A stretch of 64,000 nt of DNA from Uranotaenia lowii (GCF_029784155.1 NC_073693.1:153671442-153735441), one strand, 5' to 3'; counted from the first letter of the stretch, positions 45,600-58,900 are shown. Program-made: numbers and translations. Notes: generated by a model not told the origin, from the letters alone.

Positions 45600-48500
45600 T
45601 AATTGCAATGATAAATTGGCGAAAAAACGGAACTTCGAATAATGATAGTTTTAAATCAGGGAACTAAGGGAGCTCTCAGGGGTAGTTGTGATACTGACAA
45701 TTAGCAAATCATAATTCAATTTACGCTGAAATGAGCGTCAAACTAATAACATGTTACCCTTGTTCGTGATTGCGCTTGTACACGTTTCATTTTGTATAAA
45801 TTTTCGGTAAGCTCAAATCTTTTCATGCATTTAACTGTGGCACGTGGTTGGCCAAAAGTTTAGCACAGCTTGACAACAACAGTAGGAGAATTAAGTTCCA
45901 AGTAACGTCATCCAGGGTAAGATTGATCACTTTTTTTTCAATATGTTTCGATTATTTTTGCTGTAAAGGGGAATGTGGCATTTTTCATATTAACATGCTT
46001 GCAGAAATTTGATAGACTACTCTAAATTTGATAAAAAAAACGATTTCGTCTTTGTTTGATGCTTCGGGGTAATATTGATCAGTCTCTGTTTTAACATTTT
46101 TAACGAGTTTTTTTATCATAAAGGATACAAAACACCTCCAAAATATTTACAAATGCTAGTTTATCAATTGCTAAGGCAGTTCGGAACAAACTCAAATGAT
46201 ATGAAATTAATCATGAAACTATACAAAATTGAACACAACACTTTCGGTGGCTCAAAGAGACTAAATTTGTAACTTTTGGTCCAGTGAATTCTGAGATGCT
46301 GAATGCTGAATTTCGGTGATTCTTGGTTTAAATTTCTTCGCGGTTAAAAAAAACATTATCACGGTCCTTAATGTGCTGAAGCCGAAAAACAATTAAAATC
46401 TAAAGATGGATAATACTGCTGCATAATAACGAAAAAAAAAATAAAATTTTGCCTTCGTTCAATCCTCTGAGCCCTAGGCACTTTTTCCCTTTAATTTTTT
46501 CTCTCAAACTTTACCCTTTGAGTGTTTCTAGCCATTTGACCTAGACTGGCTTAATCATGGAAATTGTCTTCATTTTCTTAATACCAAAAATTTATCTCAA
46601 AATGCAACTAAAACTACACCAAAACTATACATTTACTATTAAAGAAAAAAGTTTAACTCTCACATAAATCAACCTGCTACTTCTAAACGCTTTGATTTCA
46701 TTAGGAAGGGTGTTGGGTTGCGAGCCTTCGAAAAATAGATAGGGTAGGTGTACCCTCCTCCGTCGTATCCCTCTTATTCGCCTTAATTCATGAATGCATG
46801 TTTTAGAGCCGAAAAATCACTTTCCACTTTAAAAGACTACTTCACATGATAAACTTACGCCTGGGAATTTATTTTCTACCACAAATTTGTCACTTTTAAA
46901 ACTATTTTTTGAGATATTTGATTTTGAAATCTCGAAGTGAAATTAATTATTGGCACACTCCGCCATATTGAAAGACGAACTTAGTGATCCCCCCAACGTG
47001 TTTCTTTGTTTTAACGCTTCCTGTCAATGCATATAACAATCAAAATCAACAAATTCCACAGAAAAGTGTTGATATAAAATTAGAAAAATGAGTTCAAACT
47101 AATCTGAACTATATAAATTTGTCAATATTCGATTGAAATCGAATCGCTCGGGCCCCATAATTCGTCGTAATTTTGCGACAGGAATAGGAAACCGTTTTGC
47201 AAGAATTGGAATTAGACCGGTTCATTTTTACTAGTTTTTGCTGACCACAGTCGGACTCATAGAGAATGAACATAATTGATTTCTAAGTAATCACAACCCA
47301 ATAAAGTAATTTTGAAGCTAGGGACTAGATGTGCTGGGAGATAAGCGCAAAAAGTCTTTTTATATTAATAAATTACTTAAATGTATTCAGCATTGCTTAT
47401 AATGCATGGTTTTAAATGAACATAGAATTGATGGCTTTTTAAGCTAAGTGGTTGGTGTTTTACAAATTATTTACTACCAGTACCGTGCATAATTTAATAG
47501 ACGTTTGAGTGCACGCAAGAATATCTCCAACTTTACACATTTCTAACGTTCAATTCCAATGACACTGTTTCTTCATAATTTTATATTTTAAGATTTGATT
47601 ATTTTTGGTTCGATTATCTGATGACACTAAACCTCTCTCAAGTATTCGAAACATTAGATACATCAATTATATGAAAATTTGACTTTTTCAACTTCTTCCA
47701 TTCCAACTGCAATATCTTACATACGACCAAATGCTTTGCTCTACAGAATGTTCACTGAGAGATCCTTGAAAACTAAAACTTAAACTTCTCCAGTTTTCAG
47801 AAATTCTCTAAATGGGAATCAATAATTACTCGAGGAAAAAAATCAATTCCTGGACCGATAATCTCGATTTCTATTGAATTTTGACGATGCATGGAAAATC
47901 GATGCTAAAAACTCCCGTTGAAGTTCAAAATGACAACAGAATTGAGATGAATGAATATTTTAAACTTTGAAATAAGAGTTCACGAGTCTCTGGTTTGGAT
48001 CTCAATACAAGTTTGGATAAAAAAAAATCGGAAGATATGATTTTTTGTACATAAAGTCGTTCAAAATAAAACAAAACCGAACCCCTTTTTTATGCTGATT
48101 CCTACCATATAAGTTTTAAAACTTGACTCATGTTTGCTTCATATTTTATAAATTCTCAGTGAATTTTCAACAAAAGATGTTTTGTCATTTTTGACATATT
48201 ACAGTTTGAATGAAAAAGTCGAAAAGTTTTATCGCTCGTAAAAAAAACTCGAATAGATGAGCTGAACCAGTCTAATGCGCATTACACGCTCCAACGTGGA
48301 GTTGCTTTGTTTCGATATCCTTCGCCAGGGTTCCCACATGTATAAGAATACACATGTTGACAAAACGCAAATGTGATTCTGCCTCTCCTCAAATGTCTTA
48401 CCATTCAGTCTCATTACGTAGGAAAACATATAGTTCTATTAAAAATGTTGATGTTCTTTAAATATGGGTAGTTTCTGTGCAAATTTGTGCATTGTAATTT

Positions 48501-48620
48501 GTGTTAAATGTCTGTATGAATGTTATGAAATTTTATCTTACAGACAAATCCTGGATCATGGCAGCCCTGTCCGTGGGAGAGTGTGTTGGTAGAAAATACA
48601 TTTGCAGGGTGGATTCAATT
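45600..48620. other. Intergenic DNA upstream of astacin 2
   Basis: No supported gene. At 45790-45893 lies one arm of an inverted repeat whose partner is at 49772-49884, upstream of astacin 3. At 46765-46884 is a second copy of the dispersed repeat seen at 1335-1475. The rest is AT-rich with short chance frames. Confidence 0.45.
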
Positions 48621-48625
48621 TGTAA

Positions 48626-49115
48626 GGTCTAATATTGTGCTGCCTGCAGTTGCCTTAGCCAAGCAATGGTACCTAGCTACAATAACGCTACCTTGAGATT
48701 TCTTGGCATGACCATTTTATTGCGACTTAGAGCTCATTCGAACTTTGCCGTTATTCTGCGCGGTTGATCCGTGCGAAGTAAATAATAGTATTTGCATGAA
48801 CCGCAACCGCAAAATTTCAAATCTACACCTCATGAGGGAGGAATAGTTTGAGACAATTTCGGTATAATTGAAAAGAAGGTATAATATTTTGCTGCCTGCA
48901 GATGCATTAGCCAAGCAATGGTAGACCTGATTACTATAAAGCTATCCTAGTTTCATGGCTTATTGCGACTGGTTACTTGAAAGAACTTCTGCTGTTATCC
49001 TGCGCGGTTGATCTGTTCGATGTCAGCTAATGCCAATTGCATGAACCGCAACCGCAAAATTTTAAATGTATTTCTGAAGAGGGTGGAATAAATTGAGACA
49101 ATTTCGCCAATTTCG
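48626..49115. repeat. Tandem pair of ~245-bp units
   Basis: Two diverged units (about 48626-48880 and 48885-49115) share GCTGCCTGCAG, TTAGCCAAGCAATGGTA, CTGCGCGGTTGATC, TGCATGAACCGCAACCGCA and TGAGACAATTTCG, separated by less similar DNA. The blocks kept in both copies suggest binding sites or a small structured RNA. AACCGCAACCGCA holds two Runx-type core sites (ACCGCA). Function not shown. Confidence 0.5.
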
Positions 49116-49119
49116 GTCT

Positions 49120-51070
49120 CCTTGTACGACGGAATTAGGAACCTGGTACGACAATGAAGGAACTTGAATGAGGAAAATAAATCATAAATTGACTTAAAAC
49201 TACATAATAGATTGATCTATTTCCTTCATAGTTTCATAAAGCAGTATTAGAAATATAGTTCTATTACTAAACATCAGTTCTAAAACAACGTGGAAGGCAA
49301 TTCTATTGAAATAATGAAAACAGCTTCCTTAAGCCGTTGTCTTAGGGTCCTTTACCCTACTTCAAGATTGTAAAATTACATTTTTACTTACATTTGAAAT
49401 TTTCAAAAACAAACCAAGTTTTTTCCAATTTCAAACTCATCTTATAGGTTTTTAAACGTAAAAAAAAACTTGTTTTTTGGTTGCCTCGAAGATATTCTCA
49501 TCGTAAGATTTGACTTGCAATTTTTTTATATCACGACGATATGTGAAATATTTTCTCAAAAAAATAATCGATTTTACCGTGATACTAATCAAAGTTGTCC
49601 CAGATAACTATAGTTCACAGTTAATTTTTCAGTTATAAGATTTGACGCTTATTCTTCAACTTTTTGACGTAATTAGGTCGTATGGACTCTATAGAAAATG
49701 AAACCTTAAATCCATTGTAGGCTTATGATTCTTTACGAGGTACTTGGAAACGCTTAAAACCTCTAAAGAAAATTAATTCTCCTACTGTTGTTGTCAAGCT
49801 GTGCTAAATTTACGGCCAACCACCTGTCACAGTTAAGTACCTAGGTACATGAAAAGATTTGAACTCGCCGAAAATTTATCCAAAATAAAAGCGGTATATT
49901 CTAGCTCTTCAAGTGGTTGTTGCAGTACCAGATTTTCAACTCTTCGCTTCTTTGTGTTTGTGAGCATTCTAAAAAAGATTGTTTTGGCCTTCCGATTGTT
50001 GTTGATTCTAATCGTTGAACTGAAAGCGGCAATGGCAGCGGCAATGGTATTCGTTGAAAACTTCCATTTTTTATAAGAAAACCCCCTTTTTTGCCCAAAT
50101 TTGGGTAATATTGGGCGTAAACAATTCTCAGTTCTTCAAAATCAGGTTTTGTTTTAATTAACGGCTCAAATCTTAATGACAAATAAGCGAAAACCTTGTC
50201 AATTTTCATTTTCATTAATTCTGAAATGATCACATTTAAACTTTTCACACGTCTAATAACCAAAACTAGAGGTGATAGAATATATCTGACAACACATAGG
50301 CACCAAAAATGCTGTGCATTTTTGTGCGTATCAACTATAAAATCTTACTTATTTCTTTTTTTTTAAATAAGAAATTGCAAATCGACGAGCAATTTTTAGC
50401 AATTTCCTATAGATACTGGTCCGATTCGCTAAACGTACGTCCAGTGTATTTTTTGGGTTTTCAGTCATTTGAACCACTTCTTCGGGAGTCTGATTAAAAT
50501 TCAAAATTTATTTCTCGTTCAAATGGCATATGATTAAACTTTTTTTAAACAGCCAAAGGTTCAAATGTTTTGTGTAGCTTTATTCATTGTTTTGTCTTTG
50601 ATTAAATTACCATGCAGACTAATATCTTAAAAACTAAAGGAATCTGCTTAATATTAAATGATGTACCGTGTAAGAGTACCTAGAACATATCATACGAAAA
50701 CAACATTCAATCGTTTTCGAGAACCGTTTGAAAATAGACAATAGCAGCAGCATAGAAAAAAAAATTACACGTGCGACTCAATTAGGTAAATTTTCCAAGA
50801 ATTTACGTTAATTGAAGCATTCCCATGATAATCGTCAGAATGAAAGTATAGACAATCGTTTTTGTTAGACTTAAAACAATAATCAAATATGTGTGACTAG
50901 TGTGACAGCTTATTACATGTTAAAGTGCTCGCATGCGACGATGCGACGATGTGGAAAATGTTAATAACTTCATTCTCTAACGATAATGCTATTCATTGCA
51001 TAATTTTGAACAAATCACCCTGTAGTTCTAGAGGGATCTGAGTTATCTCAGCGGTATTGATCAGTTACAG
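49120..51070. other. Intergenic DNA upstream of astacin 3
   Basis: AT-rich. It holds the right arm (49772-49884) of the inverted repeat paired with 45790-45893. The 120-codon minus-strand frame at 49901-50263 has a PLPLPLPL stretch arising from a GGCAATGGCAGC-type repeat and no known domain. I do not support it as a gene. Confidence 0.4.
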
Positions 51071-51078
51071 GTATAAAA
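51071..51078 (+). promoter_or_regulatory. TATA box of astacin 3
   Basis: TATAAAAG, 42 bp before the ATG at 51121, the same spacing as in astacin 1 and 2. Confidence 0.65.
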
Positions 51079-51120
51079 GTTAGTTGTTCACTAGCTTTTG
51101 ACTTTATCGCTTACTTTGCC

Positions 51121-51458
51121 ATGTCTATCAAGTACTTTCTTTTCTTGTGTTTCACAGAATTATTCTGGCCCGCATTTGGTGACTATTATACTCCAAGTAG
51201 AGAAGTTGGTGAGCCGATTAAAACAAAATGTGTTGTTTAGTATTGAAGGTAACCTTAGAAAAATTACAGGCAGACTTTTGAAAAAATATGACCGTAGCCA
51301 TGATGCCCGATATCCCTTCGAACTGGGGCTAGGTTATTATTATCAGGGTGACATCATGTTGGCGCCTCCGTCAAATAAGCGCGTATCTGTTCCTGAACGA
51401 TTTGTTTCGAGAAAATGGCCTAGAGGGAGGGTCCCTTACCAGATATTGGGACGATTTT
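51121..51458 (+). CDS. Astacin 3, exons 1-2 only (partial)
   Basis: Exon 1 (51121-51208, 88 nt) encodes a signal peptide (MSIKYFLFLCFTELFWPAFG) and the DYYTPSREV propeptide start. Exon 2 (51270-51458, 189 nt, the same as in its paralogues) encodes the YYQGDIML switch and the mature start RGRVPYQILG. Both splice sites are good (GTGAGC/ACAG; GTAAGT). No exon 3-5, and so no zinc site, occurs in the remaining 12.5 kb, which is filled with a TTAA MITE, LINE pieces and an interrupted I-like LINE. Either intron 2 is longer than 12 kb or the gene is truncated and dead. Plus strand, divergent from astacin 2. Confidence 0.72.
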
Positions 51459-51513
51459 GTAAGTTGTGTACATAAGTAGAATATTCCTCCGAAATCGAAT
51501 GATTTTTCCTTAA

Positions 51514-52242
51514 GGGGGGGGTAGGGTCTAACACTTTCAAAAAATCGATTTTTTTATTTTTTTATTTTCTTATTGTAAAACATTCCAAGAATGTTGTGTC
51601 AAATTTTCAAGTCAATTGAAGCAAAACTGTAGAAGTTATAGGCCTTTATCTCCTCCTATCTTATACTGCAAGAAAGCAAGAGCAGAAACTTCAAACGCGT
51701 TTTTCTCGAAAGCACGTTTTTAAAGTCCGTGGACATCGTCATTTGAAAACTACTTATCCGATTCTTTTCAAATTTGGAGCATATTTTGTACATATAAAAT
51801 ACCAGACCCCAACGTTTTTCTTTTTTGATTTTTTTACTTTGGGGAGATTTTACAGGTGAAAAATGGCGGATTTTTAAGTGAAAAATCGTAGTTTTTACTT
51901 CAAACAGCCACAAAAATTTCATAAAAATATTTTTAAGTTAAATAAAAACGTTGGGGTCCAGAAAAACATCTATTGAAAATATTTTGCTTTGATTTTTTGA
52001 CTTCAGATGATTCTGTGCTGAGATACAGTGTCCACCGCAAATCCTGTTTTCTAAAAGGCATCCTCGAAAGTGCTCCGTCACCGGCTCATTTTTCAATATT
52101 TTTCTACAAAAAAAATACTAAATGTTCTTTTAACAATGCTTTGTATAATGCAAAAAAATTGAATACATTTGTTTGAACCACAGCTCTAGAAAAAAATCGT
52201 GAAAATGGTGTTTTTTTATACCCGTTAGACCCTACCCCCCCC
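51514..52242. mobile_element. TTAA MITE, copy 2
   Basis: Same family as 42953-43682, with the same 19-bp inverted ends and TTAA on each side (51510-51513, 52243-52246). The two copies differ at only a small number of positions. It lies just downstream of astacin 3 exon 2. Confidence 0.88.
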
Positions 52243-52415
52243 TTAAAACTTTGTCAAACATTATCGGTACAAATTAAGGTGCGCTTGAACTTCCCTAATT
52301 AAGGTGCAATCACAGTGAACAACGATCGGAAGAAACCCACAGCGTCTTTAGGAACACACCATGTTGCCAGTCACTACACAGTCAGTCTCAAACTAATCAA
52401 AAATATGAGAGAGTC

Positions 52416-52615
52416 TGAATCAAAGCAATCGAAAGATTATCTTTTATTCAACCATGGTTTAAGAAAAGTTCAGATACCGGTCTTTCAATAGAAACTTTTG
52501 GTTCAATCGAAAACGCTTACTGAAGAAGATAGTAAGTTGTTATCGAAAGACCGGTGTCTGAACTTTTTTTATACCGTCGTTGAATTAAAGCAAATCTTCC
52601 GATTGCTTTGATTCA
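52416..52615. repeat. 200-bp imperfect inverted repeat
   Basis: TGAATCAAAGCAATCG at the left and CGATTGCTTTGATTCA at the right bound two arms, with AGTTCAGATACCGGTCTTTC paired to its inverse nearer the centre. Small fold-back MITE-like element, without an obvious target duplication. Confidence 0.65.
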
Positions 52616-52670
52616 CTAGAATGATTCAACCAAGTAGGCTCACAACACATATAAGAGACAAGAGAGTCGA

Positions 52671-53303
52671 TTTTTTTTTTAATCTTTCTAATCCTCATCG
52701 ATCTGGACATATCGCTCATGAATGTTTGACCTACCTACCCACCTAAGGGACCGACGCCGATTGACCGACCCATAGGGCTGGCGATCCGGAGCCAGCATCT
52801 TCACTTGCTGCCAGCCAAGGTTCTCGTCAACTGTGCGGATTTCAGCGGCTAGACTACGCCGCCACGAGCTTCTGGGCCTGCTTCTTCTTCGATGCCCATC
52901 TGGATTCCAGTCAAGCGCCTCTCTGCAAATCTCGTTTTCATCTCTTCGCAAACGTGTGCCCAATCCATCTCCACTTACATTCCCGAATCTCGATTTCTAG
53001 CGCCTTCTGATGACACCGGCAATGAAGTTCCACGTTTGAGATCCAGTTGCCAGGCCACCAAGCGCGGATGATGTTCCGCAGGCAGCGATTCACAAAAACT
53101 TGCAATTTTCGCGTCGTAACCCCATATGTGCACCAAGTTTCGCACCCGTACAGCAATACTGATTTGACTTTTGAGTTGAAGATTCGGATTTTATTTCGCA
53201 GAGAGATCTGGCGTAAACGCCAGATGTTTCGGAGACTTGCAAACGCATATCGGGCTTTTCTGAATGTTTGACGGAAGTGCTGAATTTCGGCACGATACAT
53301 TAC
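52671..53303 (-). pseudogene. 3' fragment of a non-LTR retrotransposon RT
   Basis: Minus strand. The upstream frame (53300-52938) has KSVLLYGCETWC and KWRWIGHT, the well-known C-terminal motifs of a group of LINE reverse transcriptases. A one-base shift near 52955 leads to LRRDENEICREALDWNPDGH and RSRPRSSWRR (to 52688). An A-run at 52671-52681 marks the 3' end. The element is 5'-truncated at about 53303 and broken, so it is dead. The clade is uncertain, RTE- or CR1-like. Confidence 0.85.
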
Positions 53304-53989
53304 GATTCACAGAAATTACACTTGAAAAAAAAAACTGCAAAACTGAGATTTTTGGCCCCCACATTCCACGATAAAACTCAAATTGCCCAGGTTAAAAAAT
53401 CGCAAAATCATCAAAAATTTTGAAAGCAAATGATTGAAGCTTTTCCAAATGTTTTCGTGAGAGGACTACTATCGATGCTAGAATCATAGCAAGCGTCGTA
53501 GTGGAACATAGAGGATCATAAATTGCATTTCAAGGTGTGGAAAACAATTAGGGCAAATCTAGGCAGTCGGATTAGGAACGCCAAGAAATTCAATGCCAAT
53601 CGTTGAACTTTCAGAAGGATTTGTCTCCGAAAAGGATCACATTGAGTTCAAGCCAGTGAACAGCCAAGCGGAACACTGAAGCAAAATTCACTAGCTAAAG
53701 GACGTAGAGCTGAACGATAAGGTATTTACGAAGAACGAAGGATTCATCCCCTTGAACGACGAACCGTTAATGAATAGCAATGTAGTGGAAAGAGAGGTGA
53801 TGAGAAAGAAACGTTGTAAATGAAGTATAGTAAAGTTTTATCTTCGTAAACATAGTTTCCATAACAAAAGTTACGTAACATCAGATAAGGATAAATGGAG
53901 CTTTCTGACAACGACGCGTCTATCAAACGTGTAAAATGGCAGTAGTATATGCGAGAAGTACCCACCTTTGTAAAAGTGTATCTCATTGA
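53304..53989. other. Unassigned intergenic DNA
   Basis: No supported gene. Mixed composition; possibly degraded transposon sequence near 53600-53770. Confidence 0.35.
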
Positions 53990-54244
53990 ATGAATAGTAC
54001 CGCAAACCTGATAATATTTACTCACATCGTTTTGCCAAAACTCGAAAAAGGTCAGCATTTAGAAGCAGTATACATTGATTTCTCTAAAGTTTTTGATCAA
54101 GTGCTGCACCGATTAGCAATAGAGAAACTCCAGCACTTAACACTTTCTGATTGGATTATAAAGTGGTTTGAGTCATACCTAAGCTACCAACCACCTTACA
54201 TCCGTGTTCGCCGGACTGCTGCAAAAATTAAAGCGTCAGTGTAA
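53990..54244 (+). pseudogene. Short LINE reverse transcriptase fragment
   Basis: LEAVYIDFSKVFDQVLHRLA matches the conserved RT motif of Jockey/CR1-type LINEs (normally YTDFSKAFD), followed by WFESYLS. Both ends of the element are missing and there is no catalytic FADD. A dead remnant of 85 codons. Confidence 0.75.
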
Positions 54245-55729
54245 AACTTGAGATGATTTGGTTTTTTCTGAATAAACGCAACGAGTTTCAATTTTGTATA
54301 AAATTTGTATAGAAGAAGAAATCTTTGCATATTAAATCATCCAGGAATCTTAAAAAAGCTTGAAATTAAATTGGTCGGTAATTTTGCTTTCAACGTTGTT
54401 CTAATTCAGGACAGAATTAATCACTTCCAAAATTTTTATTGCTATATATGGCAGTAAAATAACCAATAAAAGTTATGGGAGGTGTACAAAATTGTAAATT
54501 TGAAATTTCCATACAAGGCTTGCAGCGGTCAAGTGTTCACTTCTCATTGGTTTGGCATCACTCGCCGAAGGCGGTCGCGTTTTTATCGCTGCTAGTGAAA
54601 AAAAAAAACAATTTCGTCGAAAGAGTGGTTTCAAAGTTTATTTTTGAAGTGCGACTACAATAAAACCGTGGGTGCAATATTACACCGATTGGAAAAGGAT
54701 TATTCCTTACCAGCAGCCGGATACATCCGAATAAAATCTCCCGCAGCGCCGGTTGGATCTTATTGGAAGCCCGAATAATTCGGACTTTGATTGCCGTTGT
54801 CGGGGAACCAACTCATCCTGGTGACCACAATTGTTGACCATCTACGTCCTGATCAAGGCGGACAGGCAGTACGGACGGACGGACATCCGATCGAAAGAAA
54901 ACCACGTGGCGGTCGGCCATTGTTGACGTTAGATATTTGGACCATCGCAGACACTGAAGGAAATCGTCGTTTTCGAATTAAGAAACAAGTTTGTAACTTC
55001 TTTTTTTTTCTCTTTTCCTACCCTATCATTTTCACTATTATATTTTGAATTTTCAGTGCTTCGTTCAAATTTTGAAAACGGAAGACACTAGTGTCTCCGT
55101 TGATAAAAATGGACGAAGGCGGGGGGTTAAACGCCTCAACCGAGGACGATGAGAATTCAACCTACGAGAATGAAGAGCATTTGGAGGATACAGATGATGC
55201 TGGTCCCTCAAATGCGATCCATTCTCAGGTGGGTGGTAATTCTTCATCGCCCTCGGTTAAGAGTGGAACAACCCGGCTCCGAAAATACACAGAGGGCTCA
55301 TCTCTCACTGGACCTTGGGTGGTTTTCATCCGGCCCAAAGTAAATGGTAAGCAACTAAATGTGGTACAGATCACCAAAGATCTGGCGAGGTGGCCCTCTG
55401 TATCTAGTATTACTAAAGTACGTCCGAACAAGCTGCGCGTTGTTGTGGCTGACCGGAAAGCCGCAAATGAAATTGTAGCCAGCAATTTCATTAACCTTGA
55501 GTACCGTGTTTACATCCCCTCTCGAGACGTAGAGATCGAGGGCGTGATCACAGAGATGAGTCTCAAGGAGGAGTACATTAAATCCAACGGCGTTGGTAAG
55601 TTCAAGAGCCTTGATTCGACTTCGGTTGAAATCTTGGATTGTCGCCAACTCAGAACTACCACCGTCGTTAATGGAGATAAAAGGTACACTCCTTCAGCCT
55701 CATTTCGTGTTACCTTCGCAGGTACCGCC

Positions 55730-55904
55730 TATGAAATACGGACTTTCTCGAATAATAAAACACGCGTACTTTTATGAGCGATTATAAGTCGGACCTTTAT
55801 TAGTGCACGTCAGTTGTGAACTGCTCTATCTTCACTTACACTCTTAACCTGTTGTATCCTACTTTGGGTAGTCCTTACCCAAAGCTCACGCTTAGGACAT
55901 CACA
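55730..55904 (-). repeat. 3' LTR (175 bp)
   Basis: On the minus strand it begins TGTGATGTCC and ends TTTCATA. It contains AATAAA (minus strand, about 55802-55797), a likely polyadenylation signal. Confidence 0.9.
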
Positions 55905-55916
55905 TCCCCCCTTTTC

Positions 55917-58900
55917 TTAAAAGTCAGATACTTCAGCCACGTAGTCCTTTAGGTAACCTGGTTTCTGCAGTGCTCGTGTTGGTCGTTGTTCTCTCGTTGG
56001 TTGGGGTTCAAATGAAGATGTTTCTTGGTTGATTGTCTGGTCTGTTTGTCCGGAATCCTGAGACATCGGTTTTAAGTGAGCAACATTCCGATGATAAACT
56101 TTCCCCGTTTCTTCGGATTGCAGCTCCACGTCTGTATTCGTACGGCTTAAAATCTTGAGTTTTTCAGGATGGAAGTTACTGGACAATTTATGATCCTTCT
56201 GCATACGTTTTGCAACTACCACGTCTCCCTCTTTCAAAGCTGACGGTTTGGCTCCCCTTCGGATATCAACGGTTTCAGCAACTTGCAGTTTTCGTTCCCA
56301 ATCGCGGTCTCTGATACTTTCATCTGTTATCTTTGGATCCGTGTATATAGTTGGAAGCTTATCCCGCAAGACTCTCCCAAACATCAAGGCAGAAGGAGCG
56401 GTCCCAGTGATTGAGTGAGGCGTTGAGTTATACATAAGCAGAAAGTTTCTAAGTTCCCATTTCCAATCAGCTTTAACAATTTCTTGACAAATCTTCAAAC
56501 GTTTTAATATACTTCTGTTAAACCTCTCTACTTCCCCATTTGCTTGGGGCCAATAGGGTGTTGTTTTCTGATGTGATATGCCATATTCTTTGCAGAATGT
56601 TGCCAAAACTTCGCTTACGAACTGCGGCCCTTGATCCGTACGCAATGTTTCAGGTATTCCAAATCGACTGAACGTTTCGAATAAAGCCTTTATCGTTAAA
56701 TCAGCTGTTATTTGTTTCATAACTACCACTTCGGCGAATCGGCTGTAGTAATCTATCATGACGAGTAAGTTGTGACCACTTGGAAGAGGACCTAAAAAAT
56801 CTACTGCTACTGCTGCCCAAGGCCTAGATGGCATTTTTGATCTTCTCATAGGTTCTGGAGGTCCTGATGAGGATACCAACGTGCATGGATGGCATTTTTT
56901 CACAAAACTTTCTATTTGATCATCCATTTTAGGCCACCACACTTTCTGTCGCAGTCTCCTTTTCATTAAACAAATTCCTGGGTGACCATCATGTGCACAC
57001 GCTAGTATCTGTTGCTGAAGCTTCGATGGTATAACCAAACGATCGCCTCGCATTATTGCGCCTTGGGAGGAATGAATTTCTGATTTAAATGGTTTAAAAT
57101 GCTTTACGTTGTCAGTCCATGTTTCCGAGTTCAAATTTTTCAAAAGTTCCTGAAGCAGCTCATCTTCTCCTGTGGCTTGTACAACATCTTCTAAACTAAT
57201 AGCATGAGGGACGGCATGTGTTGCTAATTGGTGTACGTAAAGTTCGGCTTTGGTATCGAAAGGTTCTGCTTTTGTTGACGAAAGACGCGATAAAGCATCT
57301 GCGAGGTTCGTCGCACCCGGTTCATAGATGACCTCATAGTCGAAAGATTGGATACGCAGCACCCAGCGTTCAATACGGGGACAAGGACGTGAGCGTGGAC
57401 TAAATAAAAATTTCAATGCTTTGCAGTCTGAGATGAGCTGAAACCGTTTTCCTAATAAATAAAGTTTGAACTTCTCCACTGCCCAAACTAGTGCCAGAGC
57501 TTCTCTTTCTGTTTGAAAGTATTTTTGCTCTAGCTCCGTTAGCGATTTACTAGCAAAAGCAATTATTTTTGTTTCTCCGTGCAAGTTCTCTTGAAATAGT
57601 ATGGCTCCTAAACCCGTAGGGCTTGCGTCCGCTACAAGTTTTGTTTTGTCATCTCGGTTGAAAAATGCCAAATATCCAACATTTGAAGCCACAGTTTTGA
57701 TATTTTCAAAAGCATCACTTTGTTCTTGGCCCCATGAAAAAGTATGTCCTTTAGTCAATAATCTCCTAAGTGGTTCGGTTTTCGTAGCCAAGTGAGGAAC
57801 GAAACGACTTATGTACGTAACCAGCCCCAGAAAGCTGCGAAGCTCAGAAACATTTTTGGGCTGTCTGAAGCATTGAATTGATTTCATTCTATGCTCCGTT
57901 GGACGGACGCCTTCTGTGTTAAGTACGTGTCCCAAGAATTCTAGCTCATCAACCCCGTACATACACTTTTGATGGTTCAGCAACACACCGTATTCCTTCA
58001 ACCGAACTAATAATTCCTTCAAACGGACATCATGTTCTTGTTTGGAAGCTCCGAAAACAACAATGTCGTCGAGATATATTAGAAGCCCTTTTAGTCCCGC
58101 CAAAACCGTTTCCATAGTTTTTTGAAAAAGCTCGGGCGCACAACTCACCCCAAACATGAGCCTTCGATATCTGGTGTAAAGTAAAACATGAGGTTATCAA
58201 TTAACAGTTTTATTTGTTTATTTTACCAGGGAATTGCATCAAACAAGATATGTTTATAAGTAATTAGAAAAGTTCAGAGAATAGCAAAGAAAGAATTTAC
58301 CTGTAAAGCCCATTTTTGGTTATAAACGTGGTTATTGGACGAGACTTCTCTGATATTTCCAATTGATGGTAGGCGTCTTTGATGTCTACCTTTGAGAACA
58401 GCTTTGCACCATTTACCGAACCTAGAAGTTCATCCACCGTTGGCAAAGGATGAGTTTCTCGCATCACAGCTTGGTTTGCACGCCGCATATCAATGCACAA
58501 GCGAACATCCCCAGAATCTTTTAGAATTGGGACCATTGGTGATACCCATGGTGATGGACCTTTCACACGTTCGATAATTCCTTGAGCAAGTAAGACGCGT
58601 AACTTTTCTTCTACTTTATCGTCTAGGGCATACGGAGCTCGACGATATGCTTGCTGCACCGGTTGTACAGATTCATTAATCGGAATCTCTACGATAACGC
58701 CTTTAAATTTGGGAAATTCTTTTTGCGGTTCTTGCGAGACACTCGCTATGTCAAAACCAACCTTTAACACCTTTAACAATTTAGCCGTTTCATCGCCGAG
58801 AAGACACTTCTGACCATGCTTTACAACATAGAACTTTGCTTCAGCTTGATTTTCTCCAGCTTTGATGATTGCTTCGAAACTGCCGGTTATCTCCAGAGGA

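Noticed and set aside
49901..50263. 120-codon minus-strand frame
   Set aside because: No recognisable domain, a low-complexity PLPLPL stretch from a short DNA repeat, no paralogue and no splice context.
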